DNA of 64,000 bases from Mesostigma viride. Lineage: Eukaryota; Streptophyta; Mesostigmatophyceae; Mesostigmatales; Mesostigmataceae. The notes below the pieces were generated by a model that had not been told where the DNA came from, ran no database searches, and saw only the letters and a program-made list of their open reading frames with translations. The stretch covers positions 1,750,542-1,814,541 of the forward strand of contig RPFO01000123.1 of the NCBI GenBank assembly GCA_009746045.1, given 5' to 3'. The position numbers were made by a program, and so were the translations under genes. Every line of letters starts with the position of its first letter. The stretch's first letter is position 1. This document shows positions 21,901 through 33,900 of the stretch, one piece after another.

Positions 21901-24900
21901 GAGCATACCAAACATAACACGTTCGCTGATTAAAGCGTGGTGCAAAGTCCACCCTGAGACAGAAAGCCGAACAGAAACAAGCATGTTACCAGAGAAGTAT
22001 TCGACATGGACCCCAGCAAAGCAAGGAGGCAGTGGCCACAAGATAGTTGAGTGGGGGTCTTAAAAGCTTGGAAGCTGTTTGTCCCACTGCTGAAGCGTTA
22101 GAGGTCGTTCGACGTGCAATGATTTCATTAAAAGAAGTGGGAGAAGAGGGAGGAAAGGGAGGGGAGGAACAAGGCGGCCTACCCCCAGCAGAAGAGGGAG
22201 GAAAGGGAGGGGAGGAACAAGGCGGCCTACCCCCAGCAGAAGAGAGAGGAGAGGGAGGGGAGGAACAAGGCAGCCTACCCACAGCAGAAGAGGGAGGAAA
22301 GGGAGGGGAGGAACAAGGCGGCCTACCACCAGCAGAAGAGAGAGGAGAGGGAGGGGAGGAACAAGGCGGGCTACCCACAGCAGAAGAGGGAGGAAAGGGA
22401 GGGGAGGAACAAGGCGGCCTACCCCCAGCAGAAGAGGGAGGAAAGGGAGGGGAGGAACAAGGCGGCTTACTCCCAGCAGAAGAGGGAGGAAAGGGAGGGG
22501 AGGAACAAGGCGGCTTACTCCCAGCAGAAGAGGGAGGAAAGGGAGGGGAGGAACAAGGCGGCTTACTCCCAGCAGGTACGCTGCAAGGAAGCGGAGCGAG
22601 ATCTTGCGCTGGCGTTTGAGGCGGAAGAGCTCCACCGTGTCGACCACCTGCCAGGAAGTAGGGGCAGGCAGGCATGCCAGGGAGGCAGGGCAGGCACATG
22701 GGATGTGGCAGTGCAGGTGCTCAACGCACGTAAGGCACAGACAAGCGTGAAGGCGCACAGGTAGCCGCCCATGACACTCTAGGTAGGCAGAGACGGCACG
22801 CACATGATGCGCAAGGATGGCCAATCGAAGGCAGCCGCTATGGGTATGAGCGTGGCGTCTACGCAAGGGGGCGATGGAGAGCGCGTGTGTGAGCGTGAAC
22901 AAGTGGCACACATGGGCACCAGCTATCCCATTAAGTCCTCCATGCCATGCTATCCCATTAAGTCCTCCATGCCAGCATGGCCAGCTGCTGAGGTTCCTCA
23001 ATGCCCCTATGGCTTGTGGTCGCAGGAGATGCATAGTTATATGATAACTGGCGTACACATTTGTTTCTACAAGGAGGGATCTGGCCTCGATGGAATCCCA
23101 CACAGCACCCATCCCCCCAAACGGAACAACCAGCACGCATATGCTGTGATCGGCGAAACACGCAGTAGGGAGCGGCCCACCTGCTCCGGCGGCACGACGA
23201 CATTCAGCCCACCTGCTCCGGCGGCACGACGACGTTGATCATGTTGAAGTCCTTCTTGAGGCCGTGGCCGACAAACTTGCAGCCGTGGTCCACCTGCCCA
23301 CAGTCCACGCAGCCGTCCATTACTGGCACGTCAGTATGCGTGCCCCATTAATGCTTGTGCGCCCCATGAGCTTGTGCGTGTGGCATGTCAGCACACATGA
23401 TTTGCGAGACCCACACATCAGCGATGGTGGGCCGAAGGGGCAGTGCCAAAGAAGGCCGCTGCCGCTTTGGTCATGCAGAAACCTCCCGCCGTCCATGAGT
23501 CATCAGGTACAGCACACCATGGGGCGGCACGAGCTCCCACCCTGTACCATACCCTCGGCGAGAGACATCACCTGCACAGAGCGTAGTAGTTGCTTCACTA
23601 TGCCGAGCAGCGCTGGTGGGGTTGGGTCGTCGTCGGCGCGCCAGGTAGTGCCGCTTGATGTCCTAGGGGGGCCTCTTACCAGATAGCGCCGCTTGATGTA
23701 ATGATTAGCCCTCTTACCAGATAGCGCCGCTTGATGTAATGATTAGCCCTGTTACCAGATAGCGCTGCTTGATGTCATGATTAGCCCTGTTACCAGATAG
23801 CGCCGCTTGATGTAATGATTAGCCCTGTTACCAGATAGTGCCGCTTGATGTAATGATTAGCCCTGTTACCAGATAGCGCCGCTTGATGTAATGATTAGCC
23901 CTGTTACCAGATAGCGCCGCTTGATGTAATGATTAGCCCTGTTACCAGATAGCGCCGCTTGATGTCATGATTCGCCCTGTTACCAGGTAGCGCTGCTTGA
24001 TGTAATGATAAGCCCTGTTACCAGATAGCGCCGCTTGATGTAATGATTAGCCCTGTTACCAGATACCGCCGCTTGATGTAATGATTAGCCCTCTTACCAG
24101 ATAGCGCCGCTTGATGTAGTGATTAGCCCTGTTACCAGATAGCGCCGCTTGATGTAATGATTAGCCCTGTTACCAGGTAGCGCCGCTTGATGTAATGATT
24201 AGGCCTGTTACCAGCTAGCGCCGCTTGATGTAATGATTCGCCCTGTTACCAGATAGCGCCGCTTGATGTAATGATTAGCCCTCTTACCAGGAAGCGCAGC
24301 TTGATGTAGGCTTTCTTGAGCGTGGTGATGTGGTGCTTGGAGACGGCCGGATCCTGCGGGCAGGCAGCACCCCATGAATGGCAAAGAAGAGCAAAGTGAG
24401 GGATGGTGATAGGGTACCAACACGCCGTCCTTGGGGCTTGTCTGAATTCGTGGTTGGAAGATCACTTCCAGTTCAAGTCGTCCTTGTACCCGTGAGGGAC
24501 GGGCAAGACTTGCAAGCCATGAGGAACGGACACCGTGGGCCACGTGCTGATACGCCGGCACCCGAGGACCACTTCACGTCGCTGACAGCAAGGCAACGAG
24601 TCACTACACCCCGTTGTCCGTTCCGGATATCTTAACTCTTACTTTATATTTTCTTTGAAAGTGTATTAATACCGCCAATGTTTTAGTTATTGGTGCGGTC
24701 ACACGTGCCCATGGGCAACAAAGCCACGCATGCCCATGGCACGCTGAAGCCACCAGGCATCATCCACACACGCTGTGACCTATACGGTTGTCTTTGCACG
24801 TGTTTACGGGCAGTACGCGAAGCGGCGTCACCTCACCAGGTTGCCATGGCATTTAGTTATGATTCATATGCCATGGCATTTAGTTATGATTCGCACCGAA

Positions 24901-27900
24901 GAGACAACGGTTATAACCATCCCCCCCCCCCTCACCAGGTCTTCATGCCCCCCCCCTCCTCACCAGGTCTCCATCCCCCCCCCCTCACCAGGTCTCCATG
25001 CTCCAGCCCCGAGAACCGCGTGAGATAGTCATAGACCGGCTCCACGCTAGACACGTAGTCGTCGATGACGCAGACAAGTTTCTGCGGACCGCTGCCCCGC
25101 ACCTGGCAGGGACAGGCAGGTGGGGCGCGCGACCAAGAGGGAACCGTCACGGGGCATGGGGCAAAGTGAGATGTGCGGGTGTAGGGGCATCACAGTTGTG
25201 CAAAACAGCCCAAAAGAGGCCGGCCGCCATGAAGGGGTTCAGGTTTATGATCACAGGTGGCGCCCGGTGACCACAAACCACAGTCAGGATGCGCTATACA
25301 GGTCTAGGACAGAAACCCAACCTGCTGAACTCAACACCCCGCCAGCTCATCATAATGGAAGGTAAGGGTGCACCGTCAGAAAGTGCAACGTCTCCCCAAA
25401 GCCTCAAGTGTGGGAATAGGGACATCCCTTGCCCAGAGGGAAGAGGGACACGGTAAGCAAATGATGATCCGCTGCCGAAGCACGCGCTGATGCAAGCATC
25501 AGCTCGCTGGTCCCTCCGCATTAACGGGCAAGTTGCAGCGGAATGCGCAAGTTGCGGTGGCAGCTCTGGTCCATGGGTTAGCGCGCACGCTAGCTTCCGC
25601 TCGCTCTTACCACGGCACACCGCGCACGCGCATGTCTGCACAAACCACACACCGCGTGCGCACGCCACCACTGCACCAAGATGCCTGCATGCTGCTACCA
25701 CGGCATGGCTGCCCAAACATCCACATGGCAGCCCAGCGGGAGCGCACTTCATGCTTGCGCACGTACCACGCTCACGCGCGCAAGGCCTAGCCGGCTGGGG
25801 CGTGTCGTTACCCGCTCGCCCTCCTCTGTGATGTGCTGGTGGCCGACAGCCATGGCATGTAATAGAGAGAAGGCGGTCATACGACGACCCAAACAACAAG
25901 TGGCCGCAGGGGATCATCCAGGCAGCAAGCACCCCAGCAGGCGAGGGAGCAGCGGTCGATGCCAAAGCGTGCCAGGCAGCAGCATCAGCAGCAGGAGCGC
26001 AGCAGCCGAGGGACAACCCACCAAACCCAGATACAGCATCAACACCAGCAGCAAGTGTCAGTCTTCAGAAGAAAGGTTGGATGCAGCCTCGGAGTGAGGT
26101 ATAGGGAATCTGGCGACAGCGGTGGGGTGAGGGGATTAGGCAGTGTGGGCGGCCAGCAAAGAACATTCCAAGCACATATCGTCTCTATGCGCGCCCCTAG
26201 GAAAGCTCTACTACCGTGCTTGAGCCTTATAACTTGACTCTTATTCTCCGCAGCCAGCACACAGATGGTGGGCCTTGCCTCTAACTATCCCATCCGACTG
26301 CAGCCAGTAGAAAGATGGTGGGCCATCGATGGGCCACCATTTTGCACGCCATCACAACACGTTGTCCGTTCTGTCACACCGCCAGCAAAAGGACCGCCAG
26401 GATATCAGCGATAGGACCGGTAGGATATTCGTGATAGGACCGGTAGGATATTTGTGATAGGACCGGTATGATATTTGTGATAGGACCGCTAGGACATCCG
26501 CGATCCTAAGGCTCTGCACGCCAACACCAGTGGTCATGCCCAAGACGGGTGGTCACAAGACGGGTGGTCATGCCCAAGACGGGTGGTCATGCCCAAGACG
26601 GGTGGTCACAAGACGGGTGGTCATGCCCAAGACGGGTGGTCATGCCCAAGACGGGTGGCCACAAGACGGGTGGTCATGCCCAAGACGGGTGGCCATGCCC
26701 AAGACGGGTGGTCACAAGACGGGTGGTCACGCCCAAGACGGGTGGTCATGCCCAAGACAGGTGGTCATGCCCAAGACGGGTGGCCATGCCCAAGACGGGT
26801 GGTCATGCCCAAGACGAGTGGTCATGCCCAAGACGGGTGGTCATGCACAAGACGGGTGGTCATGCCCAAGACGGGTGGTCACAAGACGGGTGGTCATGCC
26901 CAAGACGGGTGGTCATGCCCAAGACGGGTGGTCATGCCCAAGACGGGTGGTCATGCCCAAGACGGGTGGTCATGCACAAGACGGGTGGTCACAAGACGGG
27001 TGGTCATGCCCAAGACGGGTGGCCACAAGACGGGTGGTCATGCACAAGACGGGTGGTCATGCACAAGACGGGTGGTCATGCCCAAGACGGGTGGCCACAA
27101 GACGGGTGGTCATGCCCAAGACGGGTGGTCATGCCCAACACGGGTGGTCACAAGACGGGTGGTCATGCACAAGACGGGTGGCCACAAGACGGGTGGTCAT
27201 GCCCAAGACGGGTGGTCATGCCCAACACGGGTGGTCACAAGACGGGTGGTCATGCACAAGACGGGTGGCCATGCCCAAGACGGATGGTCATGCCCAAGAC
27301 GGGTGGTCATGCCCAAGACGGGTGGTCATGCCCAAGACGGGTGGCCACAAGACGGGTGGTCATGCCCAAGACGGGTGGTCATGCCCAAGACGGGTGGTCA
27401 CAAGACGGGTGGTCACGCCCAAGACGGGTGGTCATGCCCAAGACAGGTGGTCATGCCCAAGACGGGTGGCCACAAGACGGGTGGTCATGCCCAAGACGGG
27501 TGGCCATGCCCAAGACGGGTGGTCATGCACAAGACGGGTGGTCACAAGACGGGTGGTCATGCCCAAGACGGGTGGCCACAAGACGGGTGGTCATGCACAA
27601 GACGGGTGGTCATGCACAAGACGGGTGGTCATGCCCAAGACGGGTGGCCACAAGACGGGTGGTCATGCCCAAGACGGGTGGTCATGCCCAACACGGGTGG
27701 TCACAAGACGGGTGGTCATGCACAAGACGGGTGGCCATGCCCAAGACGGATGGTCATGCCCAAGACGGGTGGTCATGCCCAAGACGGGTGGCCATGCCCA
27801 AGACGGGTGGCCATGCACAAGACGGGTGGTCATGCCCAAGACGGGTGGTCACAAGACGGGTGGTCATGCACAAGACGGGTAGTCATGCCCAACACGGGTG

Positions 27901-30900
27901 GTCATGCCCAAGACGGGTGGTCATGCCCAAGACGGGTGGTCATGCCCAAGACGGGTGGTCACGCCCAAGACGGGTGGCCACAAGACGGGTGGTCATGCCC
28001 AAGACGGGTGGCCATGCACAAGACGGGTGGTCATGCACAAGACGGGTGGTCATGCCCAAGACGGGTGGTCATGCCCAAGACGGGTGGTCACAAGACGGGT
28101 GGTCATGCCCAAGACGGGTGGTCACAAGACGGGTGGTCATGCCCAAGACGGGTGGTCACAAGACGGGTGGTCATGCCCAAGACGGATGGTCATGCCCAAG
28201 ACGGGTGATCATGCCCAAGACGGGTGGTCATGCCCAAGACGGGTGGTCACAAGACGGGTGGTCACGCCCAAGACGGGTGGTCATGCCCAAGACGGGTGGT
28301 CACGCCCAAGACGGGTGGTCATGCCCAAGACGGGTGGTCACAAGACGGGTGGTCATGCCCAAGACGGGTGGTCATGCCCAAGACGGATGGTCATGCACAA
28401 GACGGGTGGCCATGCCCAAGACGGGTGGTCACGCCCAAGACGGGTGGCCATGCCCAAGACGGGTGGTCATGCCCAAGACGGGTGGTCACGCCCAAGACGG
28501 GTGGCCATGCCCAAGACGGGTGGTCATGCCCAAGACGGGTGGTCATGCCCAAGACGGGTGGTCATGCCCAAGACGGGTGGCCATGCCCAAGACGGGTGGT
28601 CATGCCCAAGGCGGGTGGTCATGCCCAAGACGGGTGGCCATGCTGGCATCCGCCTTCCGATCCTGTTGGGCCGTTCGCATGTCCTGTGTAGCCCTGTGGC
28701 AGGCATCCCCAAGGGGTGGCCAGTCAAGCAGCAGCTACCCGCCCCACGGTGCCCGTTCCATCGGTCACGACTAGAGCACAGAGACGCCTGCCATTTGGCT
28801 GCTGCCCACCTTCATCTGCTGTTCTGCCGGTACAGGGGGCGCATGAACATAATGCATGCGCGTGTGTGCCAGGCTTTGTATGCAAAACCGCTCGTTTAGG
28901 AGAACAGTTCCATCATTGGTTCTCAATCTAGGGAAAGTTAGATGGTTCCACGTTCCATATTTCCAGCAGGCATACAGCGGCGTGGACGCCATACGCACCG
29001 TGCGCGGCGGCGTGAGCGCCACAAACTCGGCGTCAATGCCCAGCAACGTGTCCTGCGGGATTACGCATACGTGAGCGCGTGGTAAAGTAGCATACAGTGA
29101 TGAGAAATGAGCACCCAGCAACGTGTTCTGCAAGGTTGATGCATGACACATACTCGTATCTAAGCATGTGGCTACAGGAGCACATGATGTGGTTATGCAC
29201 GAGAACCCACCAACGTCTCCTGCAGCATCGCCAACGGGGGCCATGCGGCCATGGACAGGATGCCGACCGGCCGGCAAAAGTACGGCACACACCATACAGC
29301 AAGTTCCCGTATAATGACACGAAATGGTGTAATAACGGTATAATAACACGAAACATGCAATGGTATGATGACACGTAATGGTATAATAACATGTAATGGT
29401 ATAATAACACGTAATAACATGGTATAATAACACGAAACATGTAATGGTATAATGACACGTCATGGTATAATAACACGTAATAATATGGTATAAAAACACG
29501 AAACATGTAATGGTATGATGACACGTAATGGTATAATAACACGTAATAATATGGTATAATAACACGAAACATGTAATGGTATAATGACACGTCATGGTAT
29601 AATAACACGTAATAACATGGTATAATAACATGAAACATGGTGCCTATAATATAAACATGGTACGTATATAAACATGGTGCGTATAATAACACGAAACATG
29701 GTGCCTTTGGACATGACACGGCAGGGTTACAGTCAAGCACCCCGCGAATACGGCACCATATAAGGGACCACCCACCCGCATGGCCCGGCACATTGCCCAG
29801 CACAGGTACAAGCCTGAATGTGGCAAGCAAGGACAAGGCAAGCACGGATGGATGAATGCAATGGCGTGCCGGGTAGGCTGGGTGCCCAGACCCTGACCCT
29901 GACCTGAGCGCATCGCCCTTGTGCGGGCCACCTGGCAAAAAGGTGCACCCGCACAGCCCTGCCCGCCGCAGACGCGCTGGGCAGCAGCAACCCACACACG
30001 GGTGCTCCCCGGGGGAAGTGGTGGACATCGTTTGCTGCAGGAGCGTGGCAGGCAGCCGGGGCGACCCACTGGCAATCATCATCGTACGTATTAGGCTTAC
30101 ACCTTCTGCAAGGGCGACGTCCATTCACTGAATGAGGCATCCGGGTACTTCGTTTAAAACAAATGGACGCAATGGGATCGAATGATGCCATGTTCGAATA
30201 ACAGTACTAGGACACCCGTTGGATAGGAGCCCGCCCGGGCTAGCCGGCTAGGCACCCCGCCTATGACCTCCTGGATGATACCAACCATAGTTGACCATGG
30301 CAGATACAGCAACCGGGAGCAACTGGGCCAAGACGTATCCGCCGCCCGCCTGCCCAGTACCTACCGGCCCAATCGTGTCGAGCCCCCACTTGAACGGCAC
30401 AAAGGTCGGCTTGTTGGCGCGGAACCGCTGGCTCTGGGACAGGCCAGGGTCCGCCACGTAACGCCAGAACAGTTCATCGGGGATGGGGGAGGAGCGCGCC
30501 GGGCGCGGCGGGGTGGGGGGGGACGCCGCCACCAGTTCACTCGACCGGCCCGCGGGTGTGCTGGCATCCGCATGCCCTGCCCCGGCTGGGGTGCCGATCG
30601 CTGATGACCCTGAATGGGCGGGCGTATCGTGGCAGCTGTCGACGTCACCCATGCCGTGCACGACCAGCTGGGAGTAGGATTGCGCGACGTCCACGCGCGT
30701 GTAGTGCAGAAGGCATGGGACTTTGAGGCCGCCATGGAAGTTGACCTGCGCACAAGGATGTACGCGGGGATGCATTGATCCATGCACGAGCCCATCAGCG
30801 CGGCCATCCACCCATTTCAGAGATGTTGTCAGCTCAAATGCTGCAAGTGAGGCACCCTACGATGTGCACATGCATGGAGCCTTTCCTTGGGAGACGGGTC

Positions 30901-33900
30901 GCCGCGACCCTCGCAAGGTTCACCACCAGGGAGGGGGCAGCAACGTCAGGCACGACCGTGCCCCAAGTTTCCAGTCCGCACATTCTCGTGGAACGGCTGA
31001 ATGGCTGAGTAAGGAAACCTCTTTAATAGAGTAAGAGTCAGCACCACAACGTGGTAAAGCCACCCTGGAAAACATCGCCGCATGATGTCCCTGTCCAACC
31101 TCCGCGAGAGGTCCCTGGCCGCCCGCCCTCACCTGCATGCATGGAGATCACACGGAGGCCGTGCTCGCGTGGTAGGGGGTACTAAAGCCTACTCAGGGCT
31201 GCTAAAGGCTAGTACAGGCTAGTAGATGCTAGTTGCAACAGTTTATGCTAACACCTGCAAGCAGGATCATTGACTCACCACTTCGCTCGCTGGCACCGGA
31301 GCCACCGTGAAGTCGTTGAAGAGCACCCACTGCCACGACGGCAGCGTGCTGCTGCTGTCGCTGCCAGGTGGCGCCGGCGTGGCGCCGCCCCCTTTGCTCG
31401 CGCTGCCAAACTCTTCGCTGCTGCGGCTGCGGCGTGGCGCCTTGAGTGGCGTGAACATGCCGGCGTCGGACGAGGCAGCGCCAGCGGTGGAGGAGGAAGA
31501 TGACGGCCCACCAGAAGAGGAGGAAGAGGAGGAAAACGGATGGGAACCGGGCGCTGAGCTGGCCTCCGTCCCCTCTGCCTCTCTCTCAGGTTCGGCTCCA
31601 GCGGACGTGCCGGCGGCGGCAGACACTGCGGCGGAGGCAGCATTGGCGGCCGCAGCCACGGAGGACACCCTGGGGGCTGAGCTGGCGGGCGCGGCGGCAG
31701 GCACGGGAGTGTACGGGTTACCGGGGGTGGGTGGGTGGCCGGGGGCGGGGGTGTTGGGGGCGATGCCACCCTTGCGGGCGCTGACTGCGTAGATGGGGGG
31801 TACCTGCCGTGTGGGCGCAAGTAAAAAAGAAAGGAAAGAATGTAAGTGTGGGCTGACATAGGCTGACAGTTGGGCAAGCAAGCAGCATTGTCAGACAGGT
31901 GGCGGTTGGGCAAGCAACAGACTGGTGGCATGGGTAGTGTGCACACGTCAGGACGTTGCTTGATGCACACGTCGTACTATGAACTGATGCGGATGAACTA
32001 ACAAGCATGTGACTGCGGATATAGTGACCTGATGCCCACAGTGTCTTGTCATGCATGTGGCTGCTGCCACAACATGCAACTGCATGCAGTGCGTGGGAGA
32101 GACGTGCAAGCAGCACTGGAAACCAAACACGGCTTCACGGCGTCAGAAGACAAACACGGCTTCACGGCTTCAGGAGAAGGAACATGTGCTGGGCACGCCC
32201 ATGTGCCACAATGAGCCACCACCAACAGTCACCACGGGACTCATGTTGACCAGCAACCTACAGTGACCTGCCACCTGCAGTGACCACGGGACTCACATTG
32301 ACCAGCAACCTACCGTCACCCGCCACCTACAGTGACCACGGGACTCACATTGACCAGCGACACCAGGTGGCCCAGCGCGCCATCCCGCGACTCGTCCTCC
32401 TGCGCCGCCAAGTGGACAAACGGGGCGCCGCCATGTCAGCGACAAGGCAGAAGGCATGCCAGGGAATGGAAGCACACAATCCACTCCCTTGGACGAGGGG
32501 TTGCACCCATGAAGCCCAGAACAAGAAAGACAGACGGTTAGCAGCGACAAGAAAGGCGCTCCGTGGCAGCTGCACATGTGGGTCCGCCATGTCATGGATG
32601 AAGTGCCGATAGCCCCCAATGCCATCCAGGCTAGCAGCAAGGGCATCAGTGGCAGAGACCAGCAACCATGCGAGCCTCGCTGCTTAAGCAGGAGGATTAG
32701 AAACCATAAGCCCCGTCATAAGCCCCATTTGTCTTCCAAAGTCGCTTCTGGAACACAGAAAGTACCTCTGAAACATCTACCCACAAAAATACCCATGGGG
32801 ACATGGTTGCTAGGAAAAAGGATAATGTCTATGACTGGCGCCTCACCTCATTGATGTACGCCAAAAGCGACGTGAGCATGTACATGGCTCGGCTGGGGGG
32901 GACGTCACACGTGGCAATAGAAGAGGGGGACGTCGCACGTGGCAATGAAAGAGGGAAAGAGGGTGGAGAAGGGGTGTGATAACCACGCGGTCAGGTCGTC
33001 AAGGGTAATGATATGGAGTGGCAGAGTCTGGATGCAGCACACTTGGCTGGGTTCCGACCGTGCAAGGCATGAAATGGGATACAGTTTTCTGCCCATGAAC
33101 AGTAACCAGTTGGCATTATGGAACGATATAAATAAGGCCATTTGCGATGGGCCGACGTAACCATTATGAAACACCCACCGTAGGGGCGCCATCATCATGG
33201 GGGGAGGGCATGCTGTATATATCAAATAACCATTATGAAACACCCACCGTAGGGGCGCCACCATCATGGGGGGAGGGCATGCTGTATACATCAAATAACC
33301 ATTATGAAACACCCACCGTAAGGGCGCCACCATCATGGGGGGAGGGCATGCTGTATATATCAAATAACCATTATGAAACACCCACCGTAGGGGCGCCACC
33401 ATCATGGGGGGAGGGCATGCTGTATACATCAAATAACCATTATGAAACACCCACCGTAGGGGCGCCACCATCATGGGGGGAGGGCATGCTGTATATATCA
33501 AATAACCATTATGAAACACCCACCGTAGGGGCGCCACCATCATGGGGGGAGGGCATGCTGTATACATCAAATAACCATTATGAAACACCCACCGTAAGGG
33601 CGCCACCATCATGGGGGAGGGCATGCTGTATATATCAAATAACCATTATGAAACACCCACCGTAGGGGCGCCACCATCATGGGGGGAGGGCATGCTGTAT
33701 ATATCAAATAACCATTATGAAACACCCACCGTAGGGGCGCCACCATCATGGGGGGAGGGCATGCTGTATATATCAAATAACCATTATGAAACACCCACCG
33801 TAGGGGCGCCACCATCATGGGGGGAGGGCATGCTGTATACATCAAATAACCATTATGAAACACCCACCGTAGGGGCGCCACCATCATGGGGGGAGGGCAT

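Noticed and set aside
23641-24290. CRISPR-like array of 38-bp repeats
   Set aside because: Units are head-to-tail with no unique spacers, and each unit derives from the neighbouring exon end; the genome is eukaryotic.
26530-28899. Large plus-strand ORFs (333-741 residues, MPKTGGHAQDGW repeats)
   Set aside because: Entirely made of the 15/19-bp array; open in three frames at once, no start context or conserved sequence, and inside a PAN2 intron.
31500-31792. Plus-strand acidic ORFs at 31307-31792
   Set aside because: Antisense shadows of the Ala/Ser-rich insert in PAN2 exon 23.
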